Source: Paralvinella palmiformis
Lineage: Eukaryota > Annelida > Polychaeta > Terebellida > Alvinellidae
Direction: 5' to 3'
Length of the DNA: 64,000 bases
Assembly: GCA_025642065.1 (NCBI GenBank)
Contig: JAODUP010001059.1
Span: forward strand, 122,001-186,000
Shown here piece after piece: positions 11,549-25,100 of the stretch (position 1 is its first letter; every line of letters starts with the position of its first letter). Below the pieces are notes generated by a model. The model saw only the letters and a list, made by a program, of their open reading frames with translations, did not search any database and was not told the DNA's origin. A program made the position numbers and the translations under genes.

Positions 11549-12437
11549 ATTTACAACTTTAACAAGTATGTGAACTGTATCCATTTTTTCTTAAAATGCA
11601 ACATATATGAATTAGGTCGTTCGCATAAGAAGAAAAAAAAACCCACAACCATCATAAATGAAGAAAATCAATCACCAAACGTCCAGTAATTTTATAATAT
11701 TATCGAAATTAATACAAATATACAAACCCCATCAAGGAGCAATTAATACCGACAACTAATAGAACAAGTGTAAACTGCGACCGTAAGAGACAAGAAAGCT
11801 TCATTAACGTTGTGAGTAGGGAAACAAATCGAGGATATACACATGCGGGGTAATCTAAATGTGATATGTAAGTTAGAAGACCAGAGGATGTTAGCTTTAA
11901 AAGTAGCATTATGAAGAGAGCCTTTGAAAACTGACCCTACTAAATGTTAGCCGTCATATTACTGGAGGTCTAACTAAGGATGGTTATTTAATTATTTCAA
12001 CATGTGTTAGAATGTTACGGAGTGTGTGTTTATTGTGGATAGTAGGATGTCTCTGGAAGTCCTCATATTTGAGAAGATCTGTAGTCCGGGCGCTGATATA
12101 GGGATTTGAGGTATGTCGGGCTGCTGTTCTGGCGAAACGGGTTGAGATCCGGAACAGGGATTAAGCAGGTCAGTGGAAATCGCCGCCAACCGACGTTCTG
12201 CTGCAATCCAGACTGAAAAGTATAAATATGAAATATATTTCCGGAAACAATTGAATGGATAGGTGTAATTTATCTGACAACTCTTTGAAGAAGAATAAAG
12301 ATATTTTTGTTTTGCTTAATCCAGAAATGGTACCAGACACACAGACACACAGAGGGATACTCACTAAATATAAATAAAGTTCCTGGAAAACGAATAATAA
12401 TATCCTGTTCAGAGATCTTCGTCCTTATGTCAGCCAT
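10952..12437 (-). pseudogene. Cytokine-like gene copy C, probably broken (exon 3 truncated)
   Basis: Exon 1 is 12437-12365 (MADIRTKISEQ..., donor GTGAGT). Exon 2 is 12200-12019 (182 nt, donor GTAACA), diverged but open, with the NPCSG motif kept. Exon 3 homology covers only 11204-10952: the first roughly 30 codons and the splice acceptor seen in copy B are missing, and a short GATGATGAC-rich stretch abuts the break. The remaining exon 3 frame is open to its stop (LNDFLAH kept, tail changed). I infer a deletion that makes normal splicing unlikely. An alternative acceptor cannot be excluded. Its upstream region lacks the TATA module of the other copies. Confidence 0.5.
11205..12018. other. Intron 2 region of copy C
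   Basis: No coding signal. 11260-11370 matches 6070-6190 of copy B, which marks the edges of the copy C deletion. A (TA)n tract lies at 11504-11542. Confidence 0.5.
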
Positions 12438-12840
12438 ATCTTCGCTAGAGGAGGTGTGTGGTTTTGCCGAGACATTTGTTAGCTTAACACATTTACTGAT
12501 TTATTGCGACGTCCGGGTTTGTGAAGATGAATTTTACGTTTCCGGTTAACGATTGAGGATGGTACAGAATGGCCGTTAGTTGTTTCCGTTGAAGCTAGTC
12601 GTCTTAATAATATATTTCTTGTCGGGGTCAGATTCTGAAACCCCGATGAGCTTTAGGAAGTGGAAGCAATAGATAAGGTCAGAACGTCTTAAGTTGTGCA
12701 ATTGCGTGCGAGAAGACACACGAGCAGCTTTGTTGTATTTTCTTTTTTTTTTGTCTTGTATGTTACGACCAGAAATATAGTAGTTGACTGGCAATAATGG
12801 TGCCATCGTCATTCTTTGACCAATTAAATTATTCAGATGC

Positions 12841-13145
12841 AGAGAGAGCAGTGTGGATAGAGCACTGTGCTGCTAATTTTCGGGTTAGGTGAAGGTTCGT
12901 CTCCCAGTGCTAACCGTGTTTATAGAATGTAGCCTAGTGGCTTTCCCTCATCTATATGTCCCAGATCAGCCGAGTGCCTAGCGTAAACAAACCACGAACT
13001 CCTACTGGAACTGCTGATAATTTGTATTTTATCGATTCGTTAAAAATGAAGATTAGCACTTTTATTAATTGTTACTTATACTATATATTAACGGGAAATC
13101 AAATTCTACTCTTATTACTACTGCTGCTATTGTACTATTAGTATT
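12841..13145 (+). mobile_element. tRNA-derived SINE relic
   Basis: A-box-like TGGATAGAGCAC at 12854-12865 and B-box-like GGTTCGTCTCCC at 12894-12905 have tRNA-like spacing. They are followed by a unique body and a TTATTACTACTGCTG-rich tail. No tRNA cloverleaf is completed, so it is not a functional tRNA gene. Confidence 0.6.
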
Positions 13146-15040
13146 GATTGTCATGCTATTCAAACCTAAACAAATGTTAATTTAACTTTTTTTAAAGCCA
13201 GTATGAAATAATGATCGATATCATACTTAAATCAGCCGACTTCCTTTTGTTGTGGGAGCGGCCACAACTATCTCGATCGTGGTTAATAAGTATAAAGACT
13301 ACACTTCCATTTTAGCGGATTTCCTACTTTTAAACCGGTCTCGCCAAACCCCACACTGACGTCACATACATTTTATGGTTAGGCGTAAACACTCACTTCT
13401 GTTAGTTGAATCCCAGGTAGTTAAACATACCCATATTATACAAGATACTATATATATATTTTATTATTAGTAGTATTGTTCAATGATTATTTGTTCTTTC
13501 TACCTTCTTATCAGCCACAAACAAACAAACAAACAAACAAACACGAAGAGTCATGATGTTTAGTTTTATTCTGTTAACATGAACGATATCATACACAATA
13601 GACTTTTTACGATTACCGTTTCCAATCCCCTTTCTTATAACATGACACATCACCCAATTAAAACCCAACTTAATTTTAAATCAGCTCTGAACGGTGGTAA
13701 ATCACATACATAGGATGAAACGTTCAGTCAGATATTGTGGTAAAATCTAGAAATGGCTGGTGCATTTTGCTTTACAACTATTCTAAAATATCGAGCCTTT
13801 AAATGGGAAAGTTTTGAGCAAATGTGATAATCAAAATAAAAAATGAAACCTACGAGCTTACGTCAACTAATGTGTTAGTTGCTTGGACTAACGAAAAGAG
13901 CAGGGCGTGCGACGCGAAACCAACCACAACATGACAGAAAGCGACAGGCTGAACCTTATTCATCGTTCAACATCTGATCTTCACTCATTCTGACAGAACC
14001 ACTGTATAATTGCCTAACATCGTTTAGTATCATGGAGACACGCGGACACAAATGGTGGAAGCTGAAAACGGAATGATCTTCTGAGTCAGTGGTCAACTTT
14101 AGGACATCGAGAGTAGCCACGAAAGAACATAAATTCTTGGGCTCGTCCTTCAGTTAAAGATGCAAGAAGTGACCATTTTATCAATCTGCAAGCCTATTTC
14201 TGCCCTCACTAAAAGTACTGTATTTCAAACAAACTGGCTGCAGATTAAATCTTCAATGGCAACTAATGGGAAGCAAACACGAGGGAGCACAATAAATCGG
14301 ATCAAGGACAGAAACACACTGTCATCACCGGTTCATTGTTTCTAGCTCAATTGGAAAAATCTAACTCGATGGTATCAGCTTCTATGTGCATATCAATGGT
14401 CCATAAACTGATGTTGATATTGACACACACAAAAGTGGCGTCCTCAAATCATCATACAATCATAATAATCCCAGTCCCCAAACCAAAATAATGCATTAAA
14501 ATAAGTATAGGGTTTTGATGCTTTACAACCGATACACACAGGAAGACAACACAGCTGAACTCTTCTACAATGTGGTCACTGACTAAAGCAGGCCAACAGT
14601 ACCTCTACAGCCAATGCCCCGCAGGTGAGCAGTTCAGTGGTCATGTATACCACATTGATTAGTGAATAAATAATCTACCTTCATTAATCCTTGTGATTTC
14701 AGGATAAGTAAATTATATACGGTTATAGCTAATGTACATTTTATGTTCTATGTACACAAACCCTCTTATAATGTATTATTAACAACCACCTGTATACATT
14801 GTAAAAGTAACTTCTTTAAGCTCTATACACAAGTGACACCGAACATCAGATTGTCATATTATAAATGTATACTTTGAACCAAAAATGTTATCATGATAAT
14901 TATTATTATGACTATCAATATAGTGAAACTTGTACATGTTATTGGTTGAAATCTAATTTTCTTTGAACAAATATCAATTCATTATGGATGGTGAGTGCAC
15001 ATACACATGTGTGTGCACACGCACACACACACACCTGAAC

Positions 15041-15073
<33 letters not shown>

Positions 15074-15596
15074 CGTGCGTTTATGTGTTTACCATCAGTG
15101 AACAGGGTGGAAAGGTATCACTGACACTAGTGTGTATTGTGCTTTTTAGCAATTTAAACGACAAAAAAACATAACAAGAACAACAAAACAGGGGTAATAT
15201 GAACAACAAGTTAGAAACTAAAGGTGCTGTGAACTTGATCTACAAGCCTGGCATAAAACATAAAGCGCAGTTGTTTACTGCATTATGACGATTGTAAGGT
15301 GTGTGCCTCATCAGGCACATCGCCTAATATATATGTTGTTACACTGTACAATTATTTACAGGCAGAACTATGTACTAAACAAATGGTTCTCTTCCACTTC
15401 TGGCATATCACATTTATCGGTGCTGCTCAACCAGCATCGACAGCAGCCAGACCACTGGTCACATGATTGTCAGCTGATGCACGGCTAGCCTATCAGATGA
15501 CAATCATGTGAACCATTACGTCAGTGAGGATCAGAGCACATAAATGACCAGGGATACCAGATATCTGCTAGCATCTCAATCCTAATGACTATTGCC
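13146..15596. other. Region 3' of ArfGAP, no gene recognised
   Basis: It should contain the 3' UTR of the minus-strand ArfGAP gene (below 15597), whose end I could not place. A near-palindromic CA/TA/TG microsatellite lies at 15000-15075. Confidence 0.4.
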
Positions 15597-15611
15597 TTAT
15601 CCATAATGATC
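15597..15611 (-). CDS. ARFGAP2/3-like: ArfGAP2/3 exon 12, 15-nt terminal coding exon
   Basis: After a strong pyrimidine tract and TTTCAG (ends at 15612) the sequence reads GAT CAT TAT GGA TAA, which is DHYG then stop. Vertebrate ArfGAP2/3 proteins end NSIQDRYG-like, so this 4-residue exon fits exactly. It lies 4.75 kb from exon 11. Confidence 0.85.
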   Translation of the reverse strand, partial: DHYG

Positions 15612-16138
15612 CTGAAATAAAAATGGACAAAAATTAGAAAATTTTAAAACAATTTAACTTCTACAGTGTGAAATTACTGTTGTGGGGTTTTCCACAAGAA
15701 TACAGAAGCAAAAATATTTTCACATTACAAATCATATAGCAAAAAGAATATTTAAACCAGAAAATAAGAACCAATCATTCTGTACTTGTAGTATTTTGCA
15801 CAATCAGTGAGGCATGATAATATTTACATTAGGTAATCATGCTGATTCAGTGCCTTTATACAAAAGAAGCACATGAAATAAAACTTAAGTCAGATTTAGA
15901 GGAGAGATATACTTTAGAAATATAACTGAACACACAAAGATGTTACCTTCAATAAGATAAAACAAATGCTGACAGCCAACAAACAAACACTAACAAACAT
16001 CAAACCAAACACAATAACCACCATTTAACGATATACAATGTAATAATTTCCTCACCAAAACTAATCCTAGTAAAAAGAACCTCACCAACGAGACAACACA
16101 TTTATTACCGTAGTTAAGTTAAACATAACAAAATGATA

Positions 16139-16182
<44 letters not shown>

Positions 16183-16890
16183 AAGGTCATAAAAGGTGGA
16201 AAAACATACGCCACAACACACACACATACACACACACACACATCAAACATGCTTAAGTAATTTAAACTGCTTCTCATTTCGTTTCTCACATGTGACCTGT
16301 CAAACACTACTTGAGGAGAAAAACATATTGAATATGTTGTGGTAGCGCGCACACACACATGCACGCACACACACACTCCAAGTAATCATTACTATGATAA
16401 ATATCCATATTATCATCACTAGCCCAAAGTATAACCAGAGTCGCTATAATAACATCACCAGATACCAAACACTGAATCGCACCACAAAGCCACCATTTTC
16501 AATCACTGAATGAACAACACAACTTATGTATATGAACGACAAACCCTGGTAACAGACAGATACAATAACAAACTTTATCTGTAGTAGTAGTAGTAGAGAC
16601 ATTACAAGGTAGGTGGCGGTCTTACCCAGATTGAGATCACCCGGCATATTGGGCTCACTCAGCTCACTACAATACATTCATCACTTATTGCGCTGCAAAA
16701 CACACAAGCAATACATCAGAGGTTTTACCTGAAACTTCGCCGGTGAAGCAACGAACACAGATCAAATGACACGGATGGAGTCTTAACACACCAAATTCAG
16801 CACATTTTTCGTTAACAAAAGGGACACAAGCAATTTTCATGGCAACTTTACATGTCTTTAATCACACCGTTTTAAGATCTCCTCCACTGT

Positions 16891-16956
<66 letters not shown>

Positions 16957-17852
16957 GACACCTTCCTAAAGGCATGAAATTAAACATGATATGCGTAAAT
17001 ATTGTTTATTAGTGTGATATATACATGTCTTACTTTATCTTTATTACCTTTGTTTGTGTCCCTTCTTTACTTCTTAAAATTTAGTTAACTCAGTAATCCT
17101 AACTTGCACGTTTACATTGATTTAATGTATGTCTGCTTTCATTCAAAGATCTTACAGTCTCTTATTTAACATGTAGTAAATCACCATTTTAAATTGATAA
17201 TTACAGATCAGTCTAGAAGTTTTCTTGAAAAATTTACAATTAATTATAATATTATAATTACAAGCACACACTTATACCTATATTCTATAATACTTCTCAA
17301 ATAAATTCACTGACAGACTATCCGCTAGAATATTTTAATGTTGAGGGGGTCTCAGTGAGTGCAATTGGAATTTGTCTATGAGTTACATGAGTACCCTTCA
17401 GGGATAAACTTAACTTGTAAACAACATTTTTGCTGGATTGAGGTGTCATGCGTTGGATAGTACAAGTTCATCTTAACTACTTCACAAATAACGTTCACAG
17501 TTAGGTGCATAAACTAAACTTAACTATTAATAAAAAGTAAGTGTCTGTTTGTGTGTGTCTGTGTATCAAAAAGCCACACATCAAAATAAGAGAAATCTTT
17601 CCGAGCATCAACTTCTAGGTTGTGGAAGAGGTTGCCTAGGTAATCATATTAAACATTACAGCAAGAAAATTTTGTAAGGTTCTTAAAACCGACTTATTTA
17701 AATTAGCTTATTCATAATATATAAACCAGTGCATTTATAAATAAAATGTCTTTGTTCTATATGAGCTTAGAATGTGCTTTAATTATGTTTTAAATGTAAA
17801 GCACCTTACAGCAATACAAGTTGAATACTATTCTTCTTCTTCTCATTATTAT

Positions 17853-17896
<44 letters not shown>

Positions 17897-19077
17897 TTGC
17901 GTGTATGTGTGTGTGCATGTGGGTACGTTTGTGAAATGTGTGTGTGTGTGTGCATGCATGCACACATGCTTGCATGAAAAGCTGAAAAAAATAGGAGTGA
18001 TATACACTAACATCTAAATACTTACAGCAAACCCCAATCCCTTACTTGTTACCTTTACTCCAACATTGCACAAACTATTCCGCTATTTATCACAGGCTGT
18101 ACTGTTGGGCAGAAATGATATTGTGGGTGTGGGGTAGATCCATTGAACACTCAGCTATATGGGTGTGGGCGTTAATGATCTTGTTAAATTGTGATTATAC
18201 TCATATGCCAATTCACTCCGATGTTTTCTGACTATGGGATCAAACGGTTGATCACAAAGGCAAAAGTAATAAAATAAATGCTGATCACACACAAAACAAG
18301 TATAAGCCACTGACAGAAGCCAGGAAAGTTATTATCATGTCACCAGTGATTAATTATCTATATCCTTTCGACATGCTCAGTGTATGGTGTCAACAACTCC
18401 TATATTCCGGGCTCAATCATTACTTTATGGTCCTGTATAAATAGCCCTTTATGTGTCATCATGTTGTGTTTGTTGGTTCTGTATGGACAACAAAACCAAA
18501 TTTTAGATGATCTGTAACGGCTACCCAATTTCCCCCCTTCAGCAGAATCATGGTATCTGGACTTCTCAGCAAAGTCAGTTTAATATATAATAATGAGACC
18601 AGACTAGTTGCAGATGGGAACAAGCTGCAAATGGGAACAAGTTGCAGATGGGAAGTATTCCACCTAAATAGTATAAACTTTTTCTTTTCATTTTTTTAAT
18701 TGGTGTGTTCATTGTGGACTAAATGGGATAGGTAATTCTTGAAGTAATTTTTTTAAACATCCTACATATTTGGTCTACAGACTAATATTAGATCTACAGG
18801 TCTGTGAGTCATTAAGAAACCCCATGTATCATCTTAACAACACTATATTCTACAAAAATAATCGAGATTTCAGCAGCTGATTTGCCTTGTATAGAACACA
18901 AATATTTTCCATTTTTTCAATAAGGATTGTCAAAGTATATAGGGATTATATTAATGACATTAACCTATACATCCCAAACAGCATTCTATTTAAGGATGGA
19001 TACATTCATGCATAGGAAGACAAGTTACAATGGAATAAATGATTAATAAAGGCGGTGAAAATAATAATCTGTCTCTG

Positions 19078-19112
<35 letters not shown>

Positions 19113-22100
19113 TACGCACACACACACACACACACACACAGACAGTACAGTTCATACAGGTTTTATTCCTATTTGATGAGGATAAATACAAGCAAGGTCA
19201 AATGAACTTACTCCAAACCAAGATGTGTTGTCGCTAAATGACTAGAATTATTCAAGAACACAAGGAACCATCAGAATAACTGTGCTGGTATTGGTTTATG
19301 GATGTTAATGATTGAGGATAAATAAAAATAAACAAATGTGTCTACGAATACAAAAGAGGCATTAATGAATGTTTCAGAATTACTTTAAAGGAAAATAAAT
19401 CCATCTCGTCTGTTGATGCTTATAAAACATGAACAGTATTATGATTATATGGCTGCCCAAGTGCTTTCCAGCAGTTTACAGAAATCTATAAGCAGAGCCC
19501 TAAAAAATATATCGAATACCTAAAACAAGCACAGAGTTGGGATGGGTCATCCCCAATCACTGAGTGAAGTGTAGCTTAATTTAACCTCTATGAAGGTCTT
19601 GCTTTGGATGTATGGCCAGGGTTGATTCTCATGGAAAATATTGTCAGATGAAAATTTCACAGCCACAGGTAACAGTGGAAATAACATAACCCGTGGGTCT
19701 AAAGTGCAGTACACTGCCACTAGTACCACTATATCTTGGCATGTGAATATATTCAAACAGTTTACTTATTCTGAGCAGGTCTTCGGGAAAGCTGGCCTTG
19801 GGACTTCTTTTGGAATAAATAAAACTATTCTGAATCGGAACCTATTGTTGGATTTTGATCAGTTTGGTATGGTTTCATAATTAACTCTGGCTCATAACAT
19901 CCATGACAATAGATAAAATCAATCTTTTGCTAGCATTGCTTTGTATGTAGTTTTTGGTTGGGAAGTGTCACACACGTTTGTCTGCGTCCAAGATAAAAAG
20001 GTAGGAAATTTAGTTTCTTCAGTTGTAATAATATAGTTATTTTATTTTATAATAAATATTAGGTGGGCAGGAAAAGTTCTGGTATCCAACTAAAAACATC
20101 ATTGCCCACTGGTGACTGACCGGAAAATTTCTTATGGCACTGCCTATAAGCATCTATAATTACAACATCTAACTTGATCTTTGGGATCAACAGAGTTTGA
20201 AACTGAAACAGTGTAGGGTGTCATAAACGCTTAGATACCCATAGAGAATATCATTTCAGAAAACGACCAAAAGTTCTGCAAATGAGGGACAAGCTGGTAA
20301 AGAAAAGTCATCCAAGTCAGTGATGTTAAAATAAATTCACGGTGCTGATTAGTTTCTTACCTGTATGGAATTAATCATTCCATTGGCTAAGCTAGAGAGC
20401 TTTCCAGCAACCTTGGTCACACCCTGTCTGACTCCCTCCTTGATCTCAGCCAAATCTGGGCCAGTCCCATAGTAGTCATTGTTTGGCTTACTTGAACTAC
20501 GATCGGAGCCAAACAAATCGTCGCTGGAGATACCTGAACGTCCTTGGTAGGTAGACAGCTTCTGCTTTGTCTCCATCTGGCAAAGGAAAATAGTGGATTA
20601 AGTGTAAAGTATGTTTATGAAAGGCATTACATTGTTCAATACGTGGCCTACAGCCACATTCCATGACATGTATTTATTTTAAATGTGGTTACTTGAATCC
20701 TCCATGTATGTGTATGTTTTGACACACACACAATATTGAACCTCTAAATGATTCTTTAGTGTAGGAAATTTGTATTTCTATACATAAACGATACAAATAA
20801 ATTAGCTCAGAAACTCTGAATGGATGAATATTATTTTAAAATGGAAATGCAATTCTGTTTAAAAGTTAAACAACTGATATTGGAACATAAGAATTATAGA
20901 ATCCTATTCACATTAAAAGAAAACCAGCTCTATTTCATTATAACTGCTGATTAGGACTATTAGGTGGCCTATTTCAGCTGAGAACGAAGTTTTAACAAGA
21001 AAATATCAAAAACACACAATAATAAATCATTGTTTTAATCTAACCTGGTCTCACATTGAGTGATAACAATCTAATTCAACATATTCTCAGTCAGCCACTA
21101 CTGCACAGTACATTAGATGGCTTACAATTGTGGCCAAATTAATTTAAACATGGAATTAAAATATAAAATACCCAAAAAGTGGAACAGGGCCATAATTAAT
21201 AGATAAGTTGCAGCATTGGAACCTTTAAGGATGATGAGCCCAGATTCCAAAATTATTTTCTAAATAGCACGCTAATATTTATGTATTTATTCTGTGGAAA
21301 TGTGACAACATATTCACATTTTCTTGAAACCCCAACTATATTTTCAAGCATAAGCACCTTAAAAAGTTAATTTACCATTAGATAGGAAATGACAAATTAT
21401 ATTGCCATTAATTATCATTATCAAGTGCTCCCAATCCTAAACAATGGTGCTTCATATACTTACATCGGGATCATATTTCCCAAAGAAGGCATCGGATGAG
21501 ATGGCTTTGGCATTTCCAAACTTATCCTGAGCTTTGCTACCTTCAGCCACGTCGAAGTTTTTCCTGCTTCTACCTCTGCAGAAAGACATAACAGCTGTAA
21601 CATACTGGCTGACAATAATGCACCAGGTACTTCATGTTTCATTTCATTTTACCTGACTGCTAAAATGGCACGGTAATAATCACAGACAGTTAAACAGTAT
21701 TAAAACAGCAAATATTAAACAGAAAACAAATACTAAAACCATAATGATTTTAAGTACCGGAGGTCCTTGGCTTACCAATGAGATATGTCTCAAGTACATT
21801 CATAAGCTGAATTCGCATGCAAGTTAAATTATACTCTCTAACACATCGTTATATTTGTTATTTATGTAAAAAAATACCCCTAACAATAAAGTACACTGTT
21901 ATCAATAGCATCAGCTGTACACTTAGAAGACATAATGAGGGGGTAATGTAAACACAAAAACCAAGCAACCCTAAAAGACGGATAATACAAGATGGCATAT
22001 GGCTGAAACTGAGAGACACATTACTATTATAAAATCGTTCTAATAATGAAGCATCCACAAAAAAACTAAAACAGGACCATTACACTAATACACTTAAAGG

Positions 22101-25100
22101 AACCTGGACTTCCAAGTAGAAATTATATTCAATAAAAGTTTTTATCCACAGAAATTATAAATCTATTAGTGACGGCACACCCTAATAATTGTGTGAATTC
22201 ACGCCCCACCTGAGTCATACCAAAATCACAGGTATCTGAGATGCCTGTAACCTGGCTCAGGTCTTAGGGTAATTGTGCATTTAATAAAGTAGCTCCCACT
22301 TTGTAGAACAGATTGTCAGAGGAGATTACAGATGCACCATATCTTAAGAACTTTACATCTTTTTTGCGGGTGGAGTCAATAACATTCATTATTCAAAATG
22401 TCTAACTTGGCTTTAGATTTATTTTTGGGGAATGCCAGTGTACTCTGGATGGCTCCTTGTAATGAATACACTTTATTAAGGTACATTATTAGTACTATTA
22501 TTTTACCAATGAAAGACTTCTAATGTATGTCACATCCCCCTAATCTCTACAAATGTACCGAATTATATGTGGGATGAAATGGTTAATATTCAGCCCACAA
22601 CTTACTAACCTATCATAATCATTGCTATGATAGCCACCAATTTCTTCCACCATATTAGATTGTCTGCTCTCATATTTATCAGCTGACTTGTCAGATGACT
22701 CCCATAAGTTGCTATCCTTAGTCCACTTGCTGTATTTGTCTTCACTCTTTAACCCAAATGGATTGTCACCATATCTGTTAAACAGACAAGCACATAGCAC
22801 ATTATATTTGAAGAATCCAATAACAGTATTCCAAATTACAACTAAAATAATGAATTTTTATGAACCGGCTGGTGCCTAAATGTGTCTGCGTGTGCATGGA
22901 TGTGTGTGTGTGTTTGTATGTAAACATATGAGTAAGCCTTACTTTGAAGAACCGGAAAAGCTATTTATAATCTCAAAGTCATCATCAAAGTCCCGTCCTC
23001 TTGAACTCAGTGAGTCCAGAGTATTTTTACTTGTCTTTACAGTAGGTGTCTCCTGTTCAATAACCTTCATCTCGGTTAAGGTTGAGTGGCTTACTTCCCT
23101 GAAATAAATGACCAAGAGTTAAACATTTAGCATGAATAGTTCTGAACCCATTTTAAATTCATATTTTTTTCATGCCGAGTTATCTAAACCCAGCAAATTA
23201 AATAACTGCCAAGTACAGATATTACTTTTAATTGCCAGGTTTGATGCACATTCCACCATAATCCAACTTGACCATACCTGTACCCATTTGAAGTTGAGTT
23301 CCAGTCAATAACAAAATAAACTACAATCCAGTTCTTTATTCTTTATACTGCATTAACCCATACAACTCCAAATAGCAATCAGAAATAAATTATGATATTG
23401 GGTGATACCAGATGATGCCTATCATTCTGAATAAAAATATGTTTTCTAGTTAATGAATCTACTTATTTTAATAAAAAACTAATTAAGTGTCAATTAATGT
23501 GTTGAATAGTTAACTTTCTGCTTTCTTTCTTTCTATAAAATACAACACAATATAGTATCAGTATTATAATAGGTATCTATTGTTTGTAGTTATTCTAAAG
23601 AGATCTATTAAGGTAGCTTCTCTGAGGTGTAGTATTTTCATGAAACATTGGGTTTGAACTGTTCTGAATGTTAATAATGCCAAACAAGTCTGATTATCAA
23701 TATTCGACATGTCTGATAAGTATAGGTGAGAAAACATGTTAACTCATTGCAGCACAAAATCTTCTATTATAAAACCTAGTGAATTGTGTAGATTGTGATT
23801 GACATATCTTGCACAATAAGCATTGAAGTGTTAAAGAGTTTTCACCTGTACACAAAGGACCAGCATCACTAAACACAAACCAGCTACTAATCTTTCATAT
23901 GATTACTGGCTAAACAGGGGGCCATAAATCAGTAGCATGAGTGAGTGGTGTGTTTTGTCCTGATGTTGGTCACACCTGGAACATAGCTGAGGGGTAATTC
24001 TCTACTGAAACATCCAACAGTCATGAGTAGCTTGGTTGGATCCTAAATTTGAGCTTTGCAGTGCAATTTCAACTTGGTTAAATGATAATATACCACTGCA
24101 GATTATAGGTACAGTAGACCCCCCATTATTAAGTGGACCAGTATATAACAAAATTGAATATAACACAGTCAGACCTTGGACCCCACATCATGGTTTCATG
24201 ACTGCATTTTCCACTACTGTGTGATCAAATGTTTTGAAATAATTTGAATGCATATTCACAATATGTAATTCACACCTAAAAAACTTGGCCAACGGCTACA
24301 AATTAGTCATGAGTAAACTTATTGATCACAACCTTAATTACACACCACCTTGGCTCAATCAGCCAAACAAACAGCCCAATCACAATCTTCATTTATTGTG
24401 TGACTCCACCCACTAAATAAGTTTGATTCTTTTTGTTAATTCACTGCTATTGCATATGTTTTATTTATTGGTCAATCTAGAACAAATTCACATATTTGGA
24501 TATGTGAATCTATTCTGAATGTAGATAGCATGTTTTGATATACAGGTATATGTAGAGTGCCATAAAATATGATCTCATCGAAGGTATTGTTAAAACAACA
24601 AATCGGATCCAGCCATCTTTTTGGTCAATGGTGCAACAGGCACACTATTTTTTGTGAATTAAGCCATGAATCCAGCATTTATTTATTCAGGACACAAATA
24701 ATGTAAATTAGAGATGTGGCTGTTTTATATTTCTTTCATACTTGTCCAAAAAATAGTGTATTTTCTTCTGTAATTTGTGTCAGTTAAAACGTAAACATTC
24801 CCGCTGAAGAAACAACACTGTCAGCTATGAATATTCAGTATTATGTGATTGCTGCTGCTGCCCACCAAACCTTTATACAGCTATATGTAAATGAGCTGGC
24901 AGATACACTGCACATGTTTAATATTGAATGTAAATACGGTGGAAATAAAACACTTTTCTTACTTTTGTGAGACAACAAATTCCTAGATCTAGGAAATATT
25001 CAAGATTGAATGGAACAAAATGTCCATTAGCTTTCGTTGTTGAACAAACATGTGATGGTCATTTGCCTTGTAATCAGAGATTCCACACGATCAGTCCCAG

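Noticed and set aside
12854..12905. tRNA gene
   Set aside because: A and B boxes are present but no cloverleaf can be completed. A SINE head is the better reading. The same holds for 45569-45643.
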